DNA from: Magnolia sinica
Taxonomy: Eukaryota > Streptophyta > Magnoliopsida > Magnoliales > Magnoliaceae
Assembly (NCBI RefSeq): GCF_029962835.1
Contig: NC_080586.1
Coordinates: forward strand, 65,728,001-65,792,000
Direction of reading: 5' to 3'
DNA: 64,000 nucleotides
The position numbers were made by a program, and so were the translations under genes. Below are positions 57,438 to 64,000 of this stretch, piece after piece (within the stretch, counting starts at the first letter, position 1; every line of letters begins with the position of its first letter). A model generated the notes under the pieces. It worked only from the letters and a program-made list of their open reading frames with translations, was not told the origin of the DNA and searched no databases.

Positions 57438-58720
57438 ATCCATATCATCTGTTCATTTACCAAATCATTTAAGGATATGAGCCCAAGAACCTGAGGCACA
57501 TCCATTCCTCAAGTGAACCACAACATAGTAAGTAGCGGAGAGAGAGGCCTATCACGGTGTTTATTTGCCATCCAAAATGTTTATAAGGTGGAAGGGAAAA
57601 TATAAAAATCTAAGTTTATCCAAAGCTTGTGGACCCAAAGAAGTTTTCAATGTTAGGCATTAAATCCCCGTCGTTTCCTGTAGTGGGTCCACTTGAGTTA
57701 GGATCTGCCTCATTTTTTGGCTCATGACCGAGAATGATGTAAAACTGGTAGATCAAGGAGGGGCCACACAGTTTTGTCACGTATATACATCACCCACGCA
57801 GGTGTTGTGTTCTACGCTATCAGAACACGTGCCACACAAGGGTCAGATCAAAACCGTCCATTTCGTGTTTCCAGTAGTGAAAGGGCTATGGTAAAAAAAT
57901 CACACGGTTGAAATGGTTCTAGCAATTTACTTGATGGGATCCAAATGATCACTGAAAGACAAAAATCAGCAACGGCACCTATTAAGTGAAAAAAGACCCA
58001 TTTATTAAATGTTTAAGATATTCTAATCAAATAAAAATTTGGTTAGTAGTCCATCAACAGTTAATTCAAAGGATGGATGGTTCAGATCATCATACACGTG
58101 TTCCACGTAAGTGTCATAAAATCTGCGAGTACGAAAATACCGTACCTCCAGAGGCAGGCAATCCGTTCTCTCTGAATCATGAATTCAGACAAAAGGCGAG
58201 CTGAGAGCCTGGGATGTGAGATACGGCTCTGTCTTTGCATTCACACCACCGTATTTATTCACGGGTCTCTTTCCTCTGCAACGTCTGCAGAATAGGATTA
58301 TTCTACACCGTCCGTTGTGTGTGGGCCTCAACGTGATGTGTGCATGACAGCCACACCGTCCATCATGTGTGCCCCTCGTTCGTTGGATATTAAAAGAATC
58401 ATTCTGACCAATCCAAAACCCTGGTAGACCACATTGTGTAAAATTATGTCTAAAATCATGTGGTGTGGTGTATATGAGTGGACAAGACCTGCTACTAAAT
58501 CGAAAGTTTCGTGGGGTCCACCTTGATATTTGAGTTACATCCACTCCATCCATCCGTTTCTTCAGCTCATTTTAGGGTATGAGCCCAAACACCACGGAGA
58601 CCCAAAACTCAAGTGGGCCATACCATTGGAAACAGTAGTGATGTATACAGCCACAGTTGAAACTTTCCTGGGGCCCACCTTGATGTTAATATGCAATCCA
58701 ATCCGTTCACAAGGTGGTTC
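57438..58720. repeat. 1.27-kb direct duplication, right copy
   Basis: Counterpart of 41786-43055. It continues to the right without a break ('ggttcccacctggatgaagg'), so this copy represents the uninterrupted host sequence on that side. Confidence 0.85.
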
Positions 58721-59565
58721 CCACCTGGATGAAGGGAAAACAAAAATATAACCATGATTGAAAACTTCCGTGACCCCTACTAAGGTTTGGACAGTAGGCA
58801 TTCAATCCTCGCTCATGTGGCCCACTTTAGTTTTGGATCTCCCTCATGCTTGGACTCATATCATAAAAATGAGTTTAAAAAATGGATGAACGGAGCGGAT
58901 ATAATATAAAAATTATGGTGGACCACAGATAGCATTGGACTACAGCCGCCCCGTAACCACGTTAGATCTTACGGACGGACTAGATGTCGCCCCACAGTGG
59001 GATCTACTAACAATATTGTAGAAATGATCCAACAGTGCTCTAAAGTGCAATGGTATAGTAATCCATGCATCCGGACCGTTCATTAGGTTCACAAAATATT
59101 TTATGTGCTACCAAGAAAAAATAACACCAATTGGATGATCCAATCTGTCTGTATGGTGCTTGTCCTTTTATATCCATCCGTTTTTCCCAGCCATGCATGA
59201 TTGGTAAAGATTGGATGATAATAATGACCTTGAAACTATATCTGATCTATGATGGACCAAAACAAATAAACGGTCAAAAGTGTTGATTGGACGTATTTAA
59301 TATAAATGATCAGGACCATCCATTCTATAGGCTATTGATCGGATGGTCAGGATCATCCAATGAACGTGAATTTTGTGAATTGGCTCTAGTACATGCTTTC
59401 CTGAGGTGGGTCACACTGTAGGAATCAAAGAACAACCAATGATCAAGCTCAACTTACAGGTGTGACCCACCTAGTTACATGATTATCCGTTTTCATGGTA
59501 TTGATTTCCTACACCAGTGGCATGCTGGCGGGAAGCTAGGACTGCATTATTGGAGGGTTGTTTAG
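58721..59565. repeat. Dispersed non-coding repeats
   Basis: More of the 'gtggcccac', 'catgcttggactcat', 'gatggtcaggatcatcc' vocabulary. No gene seen. Confidence 0.5.
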
Positions 59566-60138
59566 GGAAACGGATTTCGCTACTCCCCCTGCCGCCAGCC
59601 AATGGCTGGTCGTTGGTGCTCTTTGGGCCCCCCCATGAGTATGTGTTTCATCCATGCCGTTAATCTATTTTTTTAGATCATTTTAGGGTTTGAGACCAAA
59701 AATAAGGTATATCCAAATCTCATGTGGACCACGTTATAGGAAATAGTTTTGAATGACGTCGACCATTAAAAACTTGTTGGGGCGTAAAGTTTTGGACCAA
59801 GCTGATCTTTCTTTTTTTTTCCCCTTCGTCTAGGTCTGTCTGACCTAATCAACAGATTGGAAGTCAAATAAACGGTACAATGGACCTTAGGAAGATTTAA
59901 ATAGTGGATATCCAATTACTAATGTTTTCCTGTCGTGTAGTCCACCTGAGATTTATGTACCTCATTTTGATATCAAACAATAAAATGATCTTAAAAAATG
60001 GATGAATAACATAGATGAAATACATATATCATGGAGGGGACTATAGAAATGAATGAAGGGCATAGATGAAATACATACATCATGGTGCAGACTATAGCAC
60101 AGAATGGCTGGTGGCTGGGGAGTAGCCAATCCGTTTCC
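59566..60138. mobile_element. MULE-like MITE 1
   Basis: The imperfect terminal inverted repeats are ggaaacggatttcgctactcc at the left and its complement ggagtagccaatccgtttcc at the right, extending about 40 bp into 'gccgccagccaatggctgg'. The 573-bp interior is the same dispersed-repeat vocabulary. No transposase. No 9-bp target duplication could be matched. Confidence 0.65.
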
Positions 60139-60168
60139 GATGACTTCGTCTGCCCGGCTCACCGGATC

Positions 60169-60734
60169 GGAAGCGGATTGACACACCACCGGCTGACGTC
60201 ACAATCTATATCCAAACCGTTGTCCATTGGACAAATTAACCTTAAGTCCATCGGGCAAATTAATGTTAACGTTCTAGCCCAAAAATAAAATAGATTCAAA
60301 TATTAAAAGGGCAATTGAACGTTTACCACTAAAGTCCTTCTGTATAACAGAAGTTCTAGATCAATATCATATTTGCTTTTTCTTCTTCATCCTTGTTTGT
60401 GTGACCTTACGAATAGATTGGATGGAAAAAAAAACGTAATGGTGGGCCAAATGAATGTTTTAACGATGAGAATCATTATCCCACTGTTGTTTGTGGTGTG
60501 CTCCACATGAGCTTTGGATATAAATCATTTTTGGACTCGTGCTTGAAAATGATCTCTTCAAATTGATGAATGGTATTGATATAACAAATACATCATTGTG
60601 GGGCCATGTAATTTTGATCTCAGTTTAACCGTTCGCACAGCTAGAGCTCGAGGAGCGACATCGCTAGTCTTTGCACGACACGTACCCACAGCAACCGGGT
60701 CGGTGGTGTGCGGTACACCAGCTAATCCGCTTTT
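60169..60734. mobile_element. MULE-like MITE 2
   Basis: Termini ggaagcggattgacacacc and (complement) gtacaccagctaatccgctttt form inverted repeats sharing AAGCGGATT and 'acaccaccg'. Non-coding interior. The right flank gtcttacat equals the target duplication of MITE 3. Confidence 0.55.
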
Positions 60735-60765
60735 GTCTTACATAGAAGCCGCTTGTGTCTTACAT

Positions 60766-61291
60766 GGAAGGCGGATTGGCCACTGTACCCCACACAGGCT
60801 CTATAGCTGCTGTTGGTACCTGTCGTCCGAAGAGCTCTGGGTTGTACGAACGGTTCAAAGGAGGTCAAAGTTACATGTCCCCCACTGTAATGTATTTAAT
60901 ATATTTATGCTATTTATCTATTTTTAGATATTATTTTACAGCACCATCTAAAAATTGAATTATATTCAAATATCATCTGGAAAACACCATAAATACCAGT
61001 GGAGAAAATAATTTTCAACGTTAAGAAATTTGTATGGCCCACAACGTTGTCCCAAAACTTCTGTGATCCCAAAAAGGGTTTCAATGGTAGACGTTCAATC
61101 CCCTACTGGTTTTTGTAGTGTAGTCCAATTGATAGTTAGATTTGTCTTATTTTCAGTCTCAAGCCTTAAGACGAGCTCGCCAAATGGATGGACGGTTTGG
61201 ATATAACCCATATCTCGTCATCAGACCCACAAAACTTGCTTATGTCAATACAGCAGCTATGTGTGTGAGGTACACCAGCCAATCCGCTTCC
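60766..61291. mobile_element. MULE-like MITE 3
   Basis: Termini ggaaggcggattggccactg and (complement) accagccaatccgcttcc. The flanks gtcttacat (60757-60765) and gtcttgcat (61292-61300) are a 9-bp target duplication with one change; 9 bp is the Mutator-like signature. 526 bp, non-coding. Confidence 0.75.
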
Positions 61292-61300
61292 GTCTTGCAT

Positions 61301-62280
61301 ACGGTCCCAGGGCTGTTACTCTGATGGGCCTCCGTTACGGGCACTCCAAGCGTCAAATGTGGAAAGTTGCTCTATCTACGCCGTCCATTTTCCAAGGCGC
61401 TTATAGAAAGTTTTAGAACCGTTAAATTAGGAGGATTTTGGGGGAATCCCCCCATCCAGGGCTAGTCTCATCAGGCCAGCTGTCTGGATCATCGATCGAT
61501 AGTCTGTACGCCTGCACTCGTCCAACCCAACGCTCGAGGATTCTGTCCGTTTCCTCGGATCGAGGTTTAATTTCCTCGAAAAATGCAAATTCCACACGCC
61601 CCATCTCCAAGCGCCAAACACCAACGCACCAAAAGTGCCCACGTGTCAAATCCATGCCAAATCCGAGACGTTCACCAAACAGCCCACCCCTGCCAATATA
61701 TAACATCCCGAAAATCCGTCGGATCCACTCATCAGAGAACCAATCACATGCATGTAGGATATAGACTGTTGGATATCATATTTCCCTTACCGCCAATGGC
61801 CCACCTGATAAACGGCTTGGATTCAGCATATACATGCAAAGCTGGAAACAGTCCATTTCTTCTCTTCTTGCGAGAATTAGATAGCATCTAACTACTCTAA
61901 TAAATACTCATCTCATCTATAATCTAATAAAAGCAGGAATTATTGAATTCAAGGCACATGGCTGCCTTCTATTCTGATCAGAGTCAATGAAAAAACTCAC
62001 ACTCAAACACACAACCACATCATAAAAAATAAAATAAAAAAATAAGGTCCGGTCTGTGACACCCACATCGAAAGTTCCTTGTAGGTGACTTTTATCGTAT
62101 AGTGATGTGAGGTGGGCCCCACTTGAATGGACAAGTCGAATCGAGTAGGGTCGGTGGGACACCAGCACCATTCACCCCTATCAGAGCTTCACGTGGGTCT
62201 CACTTGATCTGGCTGCCTACAAAAATGTCCAAAGGAGAGGGGCCCACTTTGATTGGATGCAAGAAAATTCACCCATGAAT
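61301..62280. other. Low-repeat intergenic sequence
   Basis: Less repetitive than the rest. A G-box-like cccacgtgtcaa (61638-61649) followed about 45 bp later by 'caatatataac' (61694-61704) could be a plus-strand promoter, but the frames downstream (for example 61583-61891) overlap it and show no motif. The 94-codon minus frame at 61422-61706 is also unsupported. I see no gene I would call. Confidence 0.35.
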
Positions 62281-63065
62281 AGGGTGGCAATGGGCTAAAC
62301 TAGTTCCGGTCCAATACCTACGGCTACGGTTCAAGGCCGTAACGTGGAAGATTAGTTAGGCCTCCACCCGACCCCACCCAGGTTGAAAATTGATAGAATC
62401 CTAACTCTTTGATTGAATGTTCTTAGTTTGTCCGTTTTTCAAGTCATTAAGTAGACTACGCAAGTGGAAAATGGACACTTGAGGGATGGAAAGTCATCAA
62501 GTGGACAACAAAAGCAGAAAATAGACACTTTAAGGGATGAAACCAATAATGTACATTGAGGGGACGTGGGATACCCGGAATTAATCAAGTTATTATCCCA
62601 TCTATAAATATCTGTACTTAGCCAAATGGGAGAGTTTTATGTGGTCTTCTTCATCTAATGAATGGATTAGATCACACATATTTACTACTTCAATACATGC
62701 AACTCACAATTAATTGCTGATCCTATCATCTGGTGTGTGGGCTCATAATGGTTTTTGAATAACATCTCGAATGTATGGCATGTTTGTCCCATCATGAAAA
62801 TGGGACGCATCAAAAGTCAGGTGGATCCAACTGTCAGGTGGGATAAACATAGAAAACAATGAACAATCATCCAAAACCTCTACATTCACATGGAGCACAT
62901 ATAATAGTTCAATTAACTACTCATGCAGCATTTCTCATATGGTATTATGATTAAAACTAATTGAACCCAATGGAAGCTGTCTTAATCAAGACTAATCACT
63001 TTTCATTGGGTCCAAACATGTGTACATACGACACATGTATAGGAAGTTACGTGGGGTTGAGTCCT
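62281..63065. other. Intergenic sequence, no gene seen
   Basis: The start 'agggtggcaatgggctaa' resembles ends of hAT-type elements, and 'cacccgaccccacccagg' follows, but no matching second end was found. A TATA-like ctataaata lies at 62602-62610 without a downstream gene. Confidence 0.35.
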
Positions 63066-63263
63066 TACTCGTGCCTTGGTGGTAGATTCACAGGAGTTTT
63101 AACACGAGGTCATGGGTTCAAGTACCCATTGTAGTGAAGAGTTTTAACACGAGGTCATGGGTTCAACTACCCATTGTAGGGAAATCCCACTGTGGTGTGA
63201 GTGGGTGGGGGCTGTTAGTGCGCGTGTATTAAAAACAAAAAAAACAAAAAAAAACAAAAAAAG
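63066..63263 (+). mobile_element. tRNA-derived SINE with duplicated B-box
   Basis: A-box-like 'ccttggtggtag' (63074-63085), then a 45-bp unit (gagttttaacacgaggtcat...gggttca(a/c)) present twice, at 63094-63138 and 63139-63183, each with a tRNA T-arm-like 'gggttcaa/cgta/ctaccc' B-box. A GT-rich body and an A-rich tail with C interruptions (63231-63263) follow. The layout is that of a plant SINE transcribed by RNA polymerase III. Flanking duplications were not found with certainty. Confidence 0.6.
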
Positions 63264-63746
63264 TCAGGTCGGGTTGGGCCAAAACGACATGGACCAAAGC
63301 ATCCAAGGCCTAACCCTGGATCATGGGCCAAGTTACTAGGTCCAAGCCCAGTACGAAGCCCGGCCAGATGGATGATGGGCCCATGGCTATCCCCAACCCA
63401 TGATGGGTTTTGGTTATGGGTGTCTTGGAAATTGGAAAGAAACACATACAGTAAAAGCTCGTTATGGGCGAGAGAATTAAGGACAGAGCAGAGAAACAGA
63501 GAAACAGAGCTACTTGAATGAAGTAACAGGCTTTTAATTCACAAACCCACATTCCAAATATTCAAATTTCAAAACAATCAACCCAAACACCCCAAGAAGA
63601 AAAAAGCCCATCAAGCCAAACATTAAAAAAAAAAAAAAAAAACCAATTTCTTCGAAATTCGATCTCCCAAGCACCCAAATTCCCCATCCATTCACCAAAC
63701 CAAACGAAAATCCGAAATGGGTCTTCTCAAAAACCCCCAGATCTCA
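63264..63746 (-). other. Downstream flank / 3' UTR of the MAKR-like gene
   Basis: Sequence between the SINE and the stop codon of the gene at the right edge. An A-run lies at 63625-63642. The part nearest the stop is likely 3' UTR; I could not find a clear AATAAA on the minus strand. 63264-63420 has 'gggcc' and 'aagccc' phrases of dispersed type. Confidence 0.4.
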
Positions 63747-64000
63747 TCAATTCCCACCCGAAACCCCACCATCCACCATTAAATCATCCTCCTTCAACGA
63801 CTTCTTACAATGCGCAATCGCTCCTTGAATCGCACTCTGCAGTTCTTCCATCGACGACGAGTCCGAATACATCCCTCCACCCCCAACACCACCACCACGC
63901 AAAACACCCGAATGGCTGGGCGACGATCGCATCGAAGACGGGCAGCTCGAAATACAGCTCCTCCGTCGTGGGTACCTCAAATTCCCCGAAAACGAATGAG
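63747..64000 (-). CDS. Membrane-associated kinase regulator (MAKR/BKI1-like), C-terminus
   Basis: The minus-strand frame is open from the window edge to a TGA at 63747-63749 and gives the last 83 residues. HSFSGNLRYPRRRSCISSCPSSMRSSPSHSGVL is followed by a glycine-rich linker and the C-terminal helix SSMEELQSAIQGAIAHCKKS. That pair (a basic/serine-rich 'SFSGNL..PRR' block and the 'EELQSAIQ.AIAHCK' helix) is characteristic of plant membrane-associated kinase regulators, which include BKI1; in BKI1 the C-terminal segment binds the BRI1 kinase domain and the basic region binds the plasma membrane. The protein is normally about 300-350 residues, so roughly a quarter is here and the start lies beyond 64000. 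It shows no stop or shift and is the one intact host coding sequence seen. The exact paralogue cannot be told. Confidence 0.88.
   Translation of the reverse strand, partial: HSFSGNLRYPRRRSCISSCPSSMRSSPSHSGVLRGGGVGGGGMYSDSSSMEELQSAIQGAIAHCKKSLKEDDLMVDGGVSGGN

Noticed and set aside
61422..61442. ggattttgggggaatcccccc near-palindrome
   Set aside because: Single occurrence, short, no associated feature.
61422..61706. 94-codon minus frame
   Set aside because: No motif, overlapped by an equally long plus frame; possible promoter sequence instead.
62281..62400. hAT element end (agggtggcaatggg)
   Set aside because: No matching inverted end or 8-bp duplication found.

Overview
The window looks like intergenic DNA from a flowering plant. 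It is built almost entirely of nested and decayed transposable elements, and one recognisable host gene (a membrane-associated kinase regulator, MAKR/BKI1-like) enters from the right edge on the minus strand. The plant assignment rests on the Ty3/gypsy lineages (chromovirus, Athila-like and Tat-like gag, with tRNA-Met-i and tRNA-Asp type primer sites) and on the MAKR C-terminus. The many short phrases of the type 'GTGGGCCCACCATGATG...CATCCA' resemble high-copy non-coding repeats that I associate with magnoliids; that part is inference from memory, not a search.

Layout, left to right. 1-2339: dispersed non-coding repeats and a probable LTR end. 2600-4625: a minus-strand Athila-like element (broken gag, 58-bp tandem repeats, tRNA-Asp primer site). 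Its 5' LTR (4632-18344) is split by chromovirus A (5216-17650, minus), which has both LTRs, ORF1, a gag-integrase deletion derivative, and its own 1.9-kb insertion flanked by a 125-bp duplication. 18520-19320: a low-confidence gag-like relic. 19391-20539: a CT microsatellite and a CACATGTG-rich repeat. 20540-31268: chromovirus B (plus), with a 5' LTR, ORF1, gag, protease, RT/RNase H, integrase and chromodomain, all with stops and frameshifts, and a truncated 3' LTR. 31269-36257: a CACATGTG cluster, a distant minus-strand LTR relic and AT-rich repeats. 36258-40425: a second copy of the 19391-23203 segment, ending in a solo LTR. 40426-43055: dispersed repeats. 43056-57437: a 5' fragment of a minus-strand Tat-like element, into which element C (43542-56285, perfect CTCCT target duplication) inserted; C's 5' LTR in turn received a minus solo LTR (45127-48305, perfect ATGTT target duplication). 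57438-61300: dispersed repeats including three MULE-like MITEs. 61301-63746: sparse sequence with a tRNA-derived SINE. 63747-64000: the MAKR-like C-terminus.

Chromoviruses A and B, element C and the solo LTRs are one superfamily of about 3-kb LTRs (TGTAAC...GTTACA). They share an unusual LTR module: a near-perfect palindrome, a CAG acceptor-like site, and a short acidic reading frame ending in (F/L)SY(M/F)Q(L/Y). A and B also share an extra ORF1 of about 400 codons upstream of gag, and B has a nearly G-free leader before ORF1. No CRISPR, operon, rRNA or intact autonomous transposon was found. The most unusual observations are the LTR module, the G-less leader, and two insertions flanked by duplications far longer than normal target-site duplications.
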